A DNA stretch of 9,327 nt from Pseudomonadota bacterium (GTDB lineage Bacteria; Pseudomonadota; Gammaproteobacteria; DAOUQR01): the NCBI GenBank assembly GCA_030625525.1, contig DAOUQR010000022.1, forward strand, positions 1-9,327, read 5' to 3'. Below, in pieces: positions 1 to 5,846 of the stretch (position 1 is the stretch's first letter; every line of letters begins with the position of its first letter). Both the position numbers and the translations under genes were made by a program. The notes under the pieces were generated by a model. The model saw nothing but the letters and a program-made list of their open reading frames with translations, was not told the origin of the DNA and did no database searches.

Positions 1-40
1 GTTTTATTTTCTGTGTGTTTTTTTTTGGAGTTATTTACGA

Positions 41-79
41 CTCCTCCCTCTACTCCCGTCCCCGCCCCCCTCCCCCACC
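41..79 (-). other. G-quadruplex-like G-rich tract (C-rich on + strand)
   Basis: Almost pure pyrimidine on the + strand, with only four purines in 39 bases. The C runs lie at 46-48, 55-57, 60-63, 65-70 and 72-76. On the minus strand this gives five G runs of 3 to 6 bases, the last four separated by only 2, 1 and 1 bases, which is a canonical G-quadruplex pattern. It stands out sharply against the AT-rich surroundings. Just before it are a T9 run (18-26) and a short inverted repeat, GGAGT/ACTCC (27-31/40-44). Function is unknown: it could be a structural DNA element, an edge of an inserted segment, or an assembly artefact. Confidence 0.6.
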
Positions 80-142
80 GCGGCTGTGATTTAATCTATT
101 GTGTAGTTTAGTATTTCTGAGGATTCATTAAGGCCAGGTTCG

Positions 143-185
143 CATCTTGAAGCGGGATGGGTTATGCCCATGCCATCGGAAGATG
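143..185. repeat. Nested inverted repeat in the gene-free left region
   Basis: The outer arms are CATCTT (143-148) and AAGATG (180-185). Inside them are GATGG (156-160) and CCATC (173-177). An alternative inner hairpin is ATGGG (157-161) with CCCAT (167-171). The two-level stem could fold as RNA or cruciform DNA. No T tract follows, so it is not an intrinsic terminator, and it does not have tRNA proportions. Apart from this repeat and the C-rich tract, I see nothing recognisable between positions 1 and 200. Confidence 0.35.
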
Positions 186-204
186 TCAATTTCTGCTTGG
201 TGTG

Positions 205-279
205 ATAAGCGCTTATAATCCTAATCCGAAAGGATTAATTGCAATTATTGATTGATTTCTACTATAATCCTACTATAGT
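205..279 (+). promoter_or_regulatory. Probable hipBA operator region (four palindromes)
   Basis: Four palindromes lie within 75 bases directly upstream of the antitoxin gene: a perfect ATAAGCGCTTAT (205-216); TAATCC-GAAA-GGATTA (222-237), preceded by another TAATCC at 216-221; AATTGCAATT (237-246); and ACTATA-N7-TATAGT (261-279). HipB of E. coli binds TATCC-N8-GGATA repeats and represses its own operon. The ATCC/GGAT half-sites here resemble that core but with different spacing. They are therefore the likely binding sites of the HipB encoded next door, which is inference from motif and position. Confidence 0.55.
239..279 (+). promoter_or_regulatory. Candidate hipBA promoter(s)
   Basis: Two sigma-70-type arrangements can be read. 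One is TTGCAA (239-244), an 18-base spacer, then a perfect TATAAT (263-268). The other is TTGATT (252-257), a 16-base spacer, then TATAGT (274-279). Both overlap the 237-246 and 261-279 palindromes, so a bound antitoxin would block RNA polymerase. The transcript would begin roughly 50-65 bases upstream of the hipB ATG. Confidence 0.5.
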
Positions 280-338
280 GATATTTTATGTGATTCAATG
301 CAGTTTATTGTAATTAAACCTAACCAAATAGGATTTTT

Positions 339-620
339 ATGGCTAGACGTGTCAAAATAATTGATTCGCCTGACTTTCGTCAACCGCTGACTGCCGAATT
401 ATTAGGGCAGGCAATCAAGGCAAAGCGCACACAAAGTTCTTTGCGTTTGGAAGATGCGGCGGCTCTTTGCGGCGTGTCTAAGCAAACCTACATGAACATC
501 GAGCATGGAAATGACACGTGTCAATTTGCTAATGTTTTAAAAATTTGTGCGGGTTTGGGTATTAAGTTATATGTTTCACCCTGGACTGACAGTGATGAGG
601 GCAATCATGAGTGGCAATAA
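339..620 (+). CDS. hipB: HipB-like antitoxin, XRE-family DNA-binding regulator
   Basis: A 93-residue Cro/C1-type helix-turn-helix protein. The fold spans about residues 20-80, with the turn and recognition helix around GVSKQTYMNIEHG (45-57) and the characteristic late helix ANVLKICAGLGIKLYV (64-79). Antitoxins of this kind bind and inhibit the HipA kinase and repress their own operon. The start is supported by AGGA (330-333) five bases upstream of the ATG; TAGGAT there also echoes the operator half-site. The C-terminal tail is acidic and ends in EWQ. E. coli HipB ends in LEW, whose last Trp docks into HipA, so Trp92 may play the same part (inference). The gene overlaps hipA by 14 bases, typical of a coupled antitoxin-toxin pair. 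Assignment rests on the HTH fold plus the HipA neighbour. Confidence 0.85.
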   Translation: MARRVKIIDSPDFRQPLTAELLGQAIKAKRTQSSLRLEDAAALCGVSKQTYMNIEHGNDTCQFANVLKICAGLGIKLYVSPWTDSDEGNHEWQ

Positions 621-1905
621 TCATGCTTTAAGTGTTTATTTAGGTGATCATAAGCTTGCCAAACTGACGTTCAGCAATGAGCGATTAGAATGGCTTTACA
701 CAAAAAAATGGCAGGAAATAGGCTATCCGATTTCGCCACATTTACCCCTGCATGAACAAATACCTAGCGTAAACGTAGAGCGATTTTTACGAAATTTATT
801 ACCTGAAGGTAATGGTTTAGATGAGTTGATAAGATGTTTCCATTTAAGTCGATACAACACCTTTGGGTTGGTTCAAGCACTGGGATTAGATATTCCAGGC
901 GCGTTAGTTATTATTTCATCCGAAAAGAAAATATCGAGAGAACCATTTTTTAGACCGATCAGTGATAATGAACTTGAACAACGTCTTAAATCACGAGAGG
1001 AATTAAGTTTAATTATCTGGGATTCTAAACCCCGTTTATCTAGCGCGGGTGTGCAAGATAAAATTAATGTGATGCTCAATTCTGAAGGTCAATTAGGATT
1101 TGGTGAGGGCAGCCTCTGTTCAACACATCTTCTTAAATTTGAAAAAAAGAACGTCGCTCATTTGGTTTTAAATGAATATATTACGATGCAGTTAGCTAGA
1201 AATTGTGGATTAACGGTCGCAAAAGTAAAGCTCATGCGTTACGGCAAAGAACCGGCTTTATTAGTTGAGCGATTTGATAGAAAGCTGGTTTCAAATTCTT
1301 TAATAAAACGTCGCCACATTATAGATGGATGTCAGTCGCTTAACTTGTCTCCCGATCATAAATCTGAACGAAATTTTGGGGGCGGGCGGGATGTCGCTCA
1401 TATTCGCGATGGTGCCAGTTTAATAAAATTATTTGCATTTGCAGATCAGTGTGCGAATCCTGCTATAACTAAATTACAGCTTTTGGACTGGACCTTGTTT
1501 AATGTGCTTATCTTTAATTATGATGCACATGGAAAAAACATTAGTTTTTTTGTTGGCTCAAACGGTATTGTGCTGACTCCATTTTATGATTTGGTGAATA
1601 TAAGAATGTATCAAACGTTCGAACAAGAAATGGCGATGGCACTGGGAGATGAATTTGATGGGAATACCGTGAATGCTTATCAACTAGCTGATTTTGCGGA
1701 TACTTGTCAATTGAATCGAACATTAGTGGCGACACGTCTTAGAACTTTAATCGCTAAACTTGTAGACGCTTTGAATGATGACTTGTTTTTAATGGCAACG
1801 ACGAATGAAGAACAGCAGTATTTGCAGCGCTATCGATCGATGATCCTTGAGCGCTGCGATCACTTGCTAATTCAATCAGAAGGTATTCTCACGATTGTAT
1901 TGTAG
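607..1905 (+). CDS. hipA: HipA-family serine/threonine kinase toxin
   Basis: A 432-residue protein, close to the 440 of E. coli HipA. That kinase phosphorylates glutamyl-tRNA synthetase, halts translation and promotes persistence; the target here is not known. An N-terminal HipA domain (about 8-100) is followed by the kinase domain. Visible family motifs are RLSSAGVQDK (143-152), whose Ser145 matches the autophosphorylated Ser150 of E. coli HipA; THLLKFE (173-179) with the probable ATP-binding Lys177; LVERFDR (219-225); RRHIIDGCQSLNL (235-247); the catalytic loop NYDAHGKN (304-311; Asp306, Asn311); and PFYDLV (325-330; metal-binding Asp328). All key residues are present, so it is probably active. 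I chose ATG 607 over in-frame ATGs at 547 and 595 because it has TGAGGG five bases upstream and gives the normal N-terminus. The N-terminal domain is part of the same polypeptide, unlike split HipS/HipT systems. Its 3' end overlaps the convergent gene by 30 bases. Confidence 0.92.
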   Translation: MSGNNHALSVYLGDHKLAKLTFSNERLEWLYTKKWQEIGYPISPHLPLHEQIPSVNVERFLRNLLPEGNGLDELIRCFHLSRYNTFGLVQALGLDIPGALVIISSEKKISREPFFRPISDNELEQRLKSREELSLIIWDSKPRLSSAGVQDKINVMLNSEGQLGFGEGSLCSTHLLKFEKKNVAHLVLNEYITMQLARNCGLTVAKVKLMRYGKEPALLVERFDRKLVSNSLIKRRHIIDGCQSLNLSPDHKSERNFGGGRDVAHIRDGASLIKLFAFADQCANPAITKLQLLDWTLFNVLIFNYDAHGKNISFFVGSNGIVLTPFYDLVNIRMYQTFEQEMAMALGDEFDGNTVNAYQLADFADTCQLNRTLVATRLRTLIAKLVDALNDDLFLMATTNEEQQYLQRYRSMILERCDHLLIQSEGILTIVL

Positions 1906-3762
1906 GACTATATCTACTCGATTTATTAGCTTATCTTTTAATAGCACGGGTGGTTTACCAAATAGAGTTAAACGAAGTTTATCAAATAGTGGATGGCGTT
2001 GTTGTGAGAGTACGCTGCATTCCTGCCATGTTTTGGCAAAGGATTCTCGTGATTCATCATTTTCAAAGTCATCTAATCGCTTGAATAAATACTGTTCTAA
2101 AAATCGTTTGTCATCATAATTTGCGATGTAATTATCTTCGCATTTCAGTGCTTTTAAACAGGCGACTCGGCAGTTATCGATTGTTTTTTTTGAGTAATAA
2201 AAGTCATAATCCGGATGGCGTCGTCTGAGCGTGGAAAGTTCCCTCAGACTTTTGAGCAAAGACGGCAGCTCGGCAGGCAAATATTTAAGATAGGTTTTTA
2301 GCATTTTAGGTTCGTTTAAAAGGAACAGTTTTTCTAATAAGTTAGACCAGCGATAGCAGTATAATGATTTGATATAATCAGCATCCCATGAAACTTCGCT
2401 TTTTTCAGCTATCTTTGTGGAGTATCTTGTAAAGGTTATTGGTATACCCGTTTTGAGTAATTCGAGAAAGGCTTGGTTTTTTTGCGGATTGTGATCAAGT
2501 TCAAAGTCTTTTGTAATTGAAAAAATCGTCTTTCTTGACATGGCTTTGGCATGACTAATAATTTGTTCGGCTATATCGAAATTATTTGCGATAAACGATC
2601 GTGTTTTTAGTTTTTCGATAAATATAGGTTCTAGTTGAGCCAGTAAAATCGCATATTGGTCGGGACTATTTTTGTTTTTTTCTTGAGGGAGTTTGATTTC
2701 TAAAGCATAGGCAATCTTATTTAAGTTATCGATTAGATATTTATAATTGCTTTGTCGAACACGATCGTAGCCATTGATATCACCAATGGCACAGAGAAAA
2801 TTTAATTTATGGTCGTTACCAGTCACTCCTTCTATAATAAGACCCAGTGGGTCTCTAGGCATCTTAGAAAGGCTGTTTTGTTGATATTTAACTTGTATTT
2901 TATTTTCATACTTGATTTTATTAATCACATCCGGGCAGATATCCTTAATGAGTGTCACAACGCGTTTATCTTGTGAATTTTTTGCAGCCTTGAGATCGAG
3001 AAGTTGATCGGATAGGCTATATTCTTTAACACCAGAATTTGGCGTTAAAATATAAATTGGAACATAGAGAGCAAGCGTTTTATAAAGCAAACCTAATTTG
3101 TGGATCCCATTTAAGCGCTCAATAAAGGTATCTTTGGCCACTGCGATTCCGATCACCGATTTGCGACTCAATCTAGCGAGAATTTCATTGGGTTCAGGGA
3201 CAATCCCTTGGCTTCTAAGCTTTGCTAAACGTTGTTTTAATTGTTCGAGCGTGATACTACGATAGACTTTATGCTGCCATTCGAAAAGTTTTCTCTCTTT
3301 TAACCACCACCGTTGGTGAGAATTGATTGTTTGACTAAAAACATATTTATCATTATTTAAATCGCAACGTTTTACATCAAACATAAGTGCAATGTTTGCT
3401 TGGTATTCTGGATTCGCGGGCTGAAATAATTCAATCACACCATCAGTTGGGATTAAGGTGGTGGGTGACTTTTTTGTATACTCGCTATCTTTTTCCCGAC
3501 CGCGCTGTGAATCATCATTTTTTTTATCGTACCATTTTCCTGTTTTTGGATGATAAGCTCGTGACCTATCAACCAATGTCGCGTCCACTTTTTTCACCGG
3601 ACGTTCGGTGCTTGGATTGCGTAACTGTGTTAATAAATCATCCCAAGAACGATTATCAATAGGCGTCACTGGTGAACAAAGGGTTTTAACTAAGACATCA
3701 CCTTGCTTGATAATACGATTCGTTTCTTTTGCTTCAACATAAATAGGATTAAATTGATACAT
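1876..3762 (-). CDS. Unrecognised 628-residue protein, possible effector
   Basis: I do not recognise this family. The protein is intact and soluble-looking, with no signal peptide and no convincing membrane helix (the most hydrophobic stretch, 223-240, contains Lys). The N-terminal 105 residues are polar, with a charged segment around 74-98 that is probably disordered. A more conserved-looking block follows, about 126-275: MFDVKRCDL (127-135), HQRWWLKERK (149-158), RLSRKSVIGIAVAKDTFIERL (197-217) and VPIYILTPNSGVKEYSL (234-250). The C-terminal half is rich in Leu, Lys and aromatics and probably helical, with a cluster of paired Tyr/Arg residues at 512-524 (RRRHPDYDFYYSK from 513). Translation starts 2 bases after the upstream gene's stop, with AGGA seven bases before the ATG inside that gene's last codons, so the two are co-translated. 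Co-transcription with a LnaB-like protein suggests an effector, a partner or a regulator of that enzyme; this is inference only. Confidence 0.75.
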   Translation of the reverse strand: MYQFNPIYVEAKETNRIIKQGDVLVKTLCSPVTPIDNRSWDDLLTQLRNPSTERPVKKVDATLVDRSRAYHPKTGKWYDKKNDDSQRGREKDSEYTKKSPTTLIPTDGVIELFQPANPEYQANIALMFDVKRCDLNNDKYVFSQTINSHQRWWLKERKLFEWQHKVYRSITLEQLKQRLAKLRSQGIVPEPNEILARLSRKSVIGIAVAKDTFIERLNGIHKLGLLYKTLALYVPIYILTPNSGVKEYSLSDQLLDLKAAKNSQDKRVVTLIKDICPDVINKIKYENKIQVKYQQNSLSKMPRDPLGLIIEGVTGNDHKLNFLCAIGDINGYDRVRQSNYKYLIDNLNKIAYALEIKLPQEKNKNSPDQYAILLAQLEPIFIEKLKTRSFIANNFDIAEQIISHAKAMSRKTIFSITKDFELDHNPQKNQAFLELLKTGIPITFTRYSTKIAEKSEVSWDADYIKSLYCYRWSNLLEKLFLLNEPKMLKTYLKYLPAELPSLLKSLRELSTLRRRHPDYDFYYSKKTIDNCRVACLKALKCEDNYIANYDDKRFLEQYLFKRLDDFENDESRESFAKTWQECSVLSQQRHPLFDKLRLTLFGKPPVLLKDKLINRVDIVLQYNRENTF

Positions 3763-3764
3763 CG

Positions 3765-4700
3765 TTATATCCTCATGGTTTTAAGTTCAGTAATTTCGGG
3801 TAGGTGCAGGGATGTCGTCTTAATGAGTTTGTTCATCCCGATCTCTTCTCTAATGGATTTCGGAATACTTTTTTTATATTGACCGGCCTGATAAGGCACA
3901 CCGACTTTATTGGCAACAACCAAGACTTCATCAAAACTGTGGTTACCGCCAGCGGTTAAATAAGCAAAACAAGCGAGCGCGTAGTGTTGGAGTTGTTTGT
4001 TGGATAAGTTGGATAGGACACCTAAGATCATATGGGAGCCGGTGTGACCTGAGGGGCCTGCGACAAAGGGTAGTTTGTGTTTTATGACCTTCTTATAATA
4101 ATCTGTATTTGTTTTAGCTTTAGCTTTGAATTTATTCATTGCTGGAAAATGGGGGGTTAAATTAGGTGATTTTTTTGAGAAAAATCCGCAGCGTGATATA
4201 CCGGATTTATGGGTGATTTGTTCTGCGACGTCGACGGCTTCTCTACCTCGATCAGAGAACAGTGGATTAAAAAACAGTTGTTTTACGGTATTTTGTTTTC
4301 TAAGAAGTGTTTTTTCATCTGTGATGACGGCATCGAATAAACGGTGTGTAAAAACACTGTGGATCAACAACGTTGTTGGCAGGCTGGTGGAATCAGACTC
4401 CAGTAATTGAATCAATCTATCTGCAATGTCTTCTGGAAGGTTCGGCTGTGTTTCATCTAATGATAGATGACCAAACATCGTCTTACTGAATAATTCACGG
4501 TGTATATTGGAACTATTTTCAATACATTCAACTACTGCCTCACGACGATTTTGAATCATCTCAAGGATAAATTGATTCACAATGTCTACCGTTTCTAACA
4601 ACGTAGGACTTTCTAACAATGAAACCGCAAGCACAGTTTCAAAACGTTCACGAAAAGCGACATGGATAGCATCACTCGCTTGGCTTTGTTTTTTAAACAT
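3765..4700 (-). CDS. Possible LnaB-like (SHxxxE-motif) effector, 311 residues
   Basis: The C-terminal third (about 208-280) carries a compact glycine-rich signature: LPFVAGPSGHTGSHM (210-224), then a helical stretch, then AYLTAGGNHSFDEVLVVANKVGVPYQAGQY (from 246). Ser217 and His254-x-x-x-Glu258 match the Ser / HxxxE layout of the Legionella Dot/Icm effector LnaB. As I recall it, LnaB is an actin-activated phosphoryl-AMPylase acting on phosphoribosyl-ubiquitin and phosphotyrosine proteins. The spacing here is 37 residues against about 44 recalled for LnaB. The N-terminal 200 residues are mostly helical, with no signal peptide, as expected for a type IV secretion substrate. ATG 4700 is preferred because AGGA (4712-4709) lies eight bases upstream; in-frame ATGs at 4715 and 4709 and a TTG at 4721 overlap that site. 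It is the first gene of a two-gene operon, divergent from ribF. Family placement comes from motif memory and has not been tested by alignment. Confidence 0.5.
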   Translation of the reverse strand: MFKKQSQASDAIHVAFRERFETVLAVSLLESPTLLETVDIVNQFILEMIQNRREAVVECIENSSNIHRELFSKTMFGHLSLDETQPNLPEDIADRLIQLLESDSTSLPTTLLIHSVFTHRLFDAVITDEKTLLRKQNTVKQLFFNPLFSDRGREAVDVAEQITHKSGISRCGFFSKKSPNLTPHFPAMNKFKAKAKTNTDYYKKVIKHKLPFVAGPSGHTGSHMILGVLSNLSNKQLQHYALACFAYLTAGGNHSFDEVLVVANKVGVPYQAGQYKKSIPKSIREEIGMNKLIKTTSLHLPEITELKTMRI

Positions 4701-4709
4701 AATAAACAT

Positions 4710-4750
4710 CCTCATATTCAAAACATCAACAATGAGAAGCGAGTATGAGG
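4710..4750 (-). promoter_or_regulatory. Inverted repeat that would sequester an RBS
   Basis: On the minus strand the 5' arm CCTCATACTC (4750-4741) can pair with GAATATGAGG (4719-4710): seven contiguous pairs, one C-A mismatch and two more pairs, around a 21-base loop. The 3' arm includes the AGG of the Shine-Dalgarno sequence that serves the ATG at 4700. If transcription starts upstream of 4750, this hairpin would hide the ribosome binding site of the effector-like gene and could act as a translational switch. Activity is inferred from pairing only. Confidence 0.4.
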
Positions 4751-4780
4751 GGTTTATTGTGTTCGATAAAAACGATTGTT

Positions 4781-4789
4781 TATATTAAG
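4781..4789 (-). promoter_or_regulatory. PmrA-box-like site upstream of the effector-like operon
   Basis: The minus strand reads CTTAATATA, matching 8 of 9 positions of the PmrA-box half-site cTTAATatT described for Legionella and Coxiella effector genes. The expected tandem half-site two bases upstream (4800-4792, TTAGCTATT) matches only 5 of 9. A weak -10 candidate, TATCGA, lies downstream at 4768-4763. The site is about 80 bases from the ATG at 4700. A 9-mer this AT-rich can arise by chance. Confidence 0.35.
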
Positions 4790-4907
4790 ACAATAGCTAA
4801 TGCCTATCGCTTTGATGTGTGTTTTAAAAATTCGATTCTCTAATTCACTAGGCTCTGACTAGGATATCAGTTATCATTGCCTCTTTTGTTTTCAACGTTT
4901 TAGCAGC

Positions 4908-5846
4908 ATGCAGATTATTCGCGGATTACACAATATTCGCTCAGAACATCAGGGCTTAGCCGTTACTATCGGTAACTTCGATGGATTTCATCTTGGGCAT
5001 CAAGCGATCATTGCTGAGTTGGAAAAATCGGCGGATGAACATGCTTGCCAGACGATGGTGATGTTGTTTGAGCCTCAGCCCCGTGAATTTTTTCAAGGGG
5101 ACGCTGCGCCTGCTAGGCTCAGTCGTTTTCGAGAAAAATGTCAGTTACTTGAGGATGCGGGTGTTGACACGATTTTAGTCATTCCGTTTAACGCGCAATT
5201 TGCTGCGATGAGTGCTGATGCCTTTGTCGAAGAATTATTAGTTAAGCAACTGAAAGTTAAATACTTACTGGTGGGTGATGACTTTCGTTTTGGGCACAAG
5301 CGCCAAGGTGACACTCCTTTATTGATGTCAGCAGGGCACAAGCATGGCTTTGAGCTGCAGCATACGCCATCCATTTTATTGGACGGTGAACGCGTGAGTA
5401 GTACGCGAGTGAGGCAATCGTTGGTGGATGCTGATTTTAGGCAAACACAGAAGCTGCTGGGTCGTCCGTATCAAATGATGGGACGCGTCATCAAAGGTGA
5501 GCAGCTTGGTCGTACTATCGATGTGCCCACCGCGAATATTTTAGTTAATCGACGGGTTTCTCCTTTGCAGGGGATCTATTGCGTGACAGTTGATGGGATT
5601 AAACCGCAATCTATGCCTGGAGTGGCCAGTATAGGAACCCGCCCAACGGTTAACGGCAAACGTTTTTTATTGGAAGTTTTTCTATTCAATTTTAATGGGG
5701 ATTTATATGGCCGCCATTGTCGAGTTAATTTCCATAAAAAATTGCGTGATGAAATAAAATACGATAATTTTACCTTACTACACCAACAAATCTTGCGTGA
5801 CATTGAGCAAGCAACCCAATACTTCAAAGAGAATAATTATGAGTGA
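4908..5846 (+). CDS. ribF: Bifunctional riboflavin kinase / FMN adenylyltransferase (FAD synthetase)
   Basis: Cytosolic enzyme of 312 residues (E. coli RibF has 313). It phosphorylates riboflavin to FMN and then adenylylates FMN to FAD. The N-terminal nucleotidyltransferase domain shows GNFDGFHLGH (22-31), FEPQPREFF (54-62), VGDDFRFG (122-129) and SSTRVR (164-169). The C-terminal riboflavin kinase domain shows GRTIDVPTAN (201-210), SIGTRPT (241-247), the probable catalytic Glu256 in LLEVFL, and DLYGRH (265-270). The start at MQIIRGLHNI aligns with the E. coli N-terminus, although no good Shine-Dalgarno precedes it, only an AT-rich leader ending TTTTAGCAGC. The gene overlaps ileS by 8 bases and is the first gene of the ribF-ileS-lspA cluster common in gammaproteobacteria. 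No FMN riboswitch is visible upstream. Confidence 0.97.
   Translation: MQIIRGLHNIRSEHQGLAVTIGNFDGFHLGHQAIIAELEKSADEHACQTMVMLFEPQPREFFQGDAAPARLSRFREKCQLLEDAGVDTILVIPFNAQFAAMSADAFVEELLVKQLKVKYLLVGDDFRFGHKRQGDTPLLMSAGHKHGFELQHTPSILLDGERVSSTRVRQSLVDADFRQTQKLLGRPYQMMGRVIKGEQLGRTIDVPTANILVNRRVSPLQGIYCVTVDGIKPQSMPGVASIGTRPTVNGKRFLLEVFLFNFNGDLYGRHCRVNFHKKLRDEIKYDNFTLLHQQILRDIEQATQYFKENNYE

Noticed and set aside
18..44. T9 run next to the GGAGT/ACTCC hairpin as an intrinsic terminator
   Set aside because: The T run precedes the stem on the + strand, and on the minus strand the stem would be followed by A's, so it fits neither direction; the stem is only five pairs.
131..200. tRNA-like sequence (GGTTCGCATC, stem pairs)
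   Set aside because: No acceptor stem, no anticodon arm of correct size and no standard T-loop spacing.
547..606. Longer N-terminus for HipA from ATG 547 or 595
   Set aside because: It would add 20 or 4 residues that overlap the antitoxin gene and do not resemble HipA; ATG 607 has a good RBS and gives the normal family start.
3387..3662. Open frame of 91 codons on the + strand
   Set aside because: It is antisense to the 628-residue gene, with no RBS and no recognisable protein features; the same holds for the other short frames opposite hipA, ribF, ileS and lspA.
4701..4721. TTG or ATG starts at 4721, 4715 and 4709 for the effector-like gene
   Set aside because: They sit on or before the only Shine-Dalgarno (4712-4709), which is properly spaced for ATG 4700.
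4701..4907. FMN riboswitch upstream of ribF
   Set aside because: No conserved RFN-element sequence or multi-stem layout is visible in this AT-rich 207-base region.
5797..5838. Earlier IleS start at 5797
   Set aside because: The added residues are read from ribF in another frame; the MSDYKQTLNLP start matches E. coli IleS.
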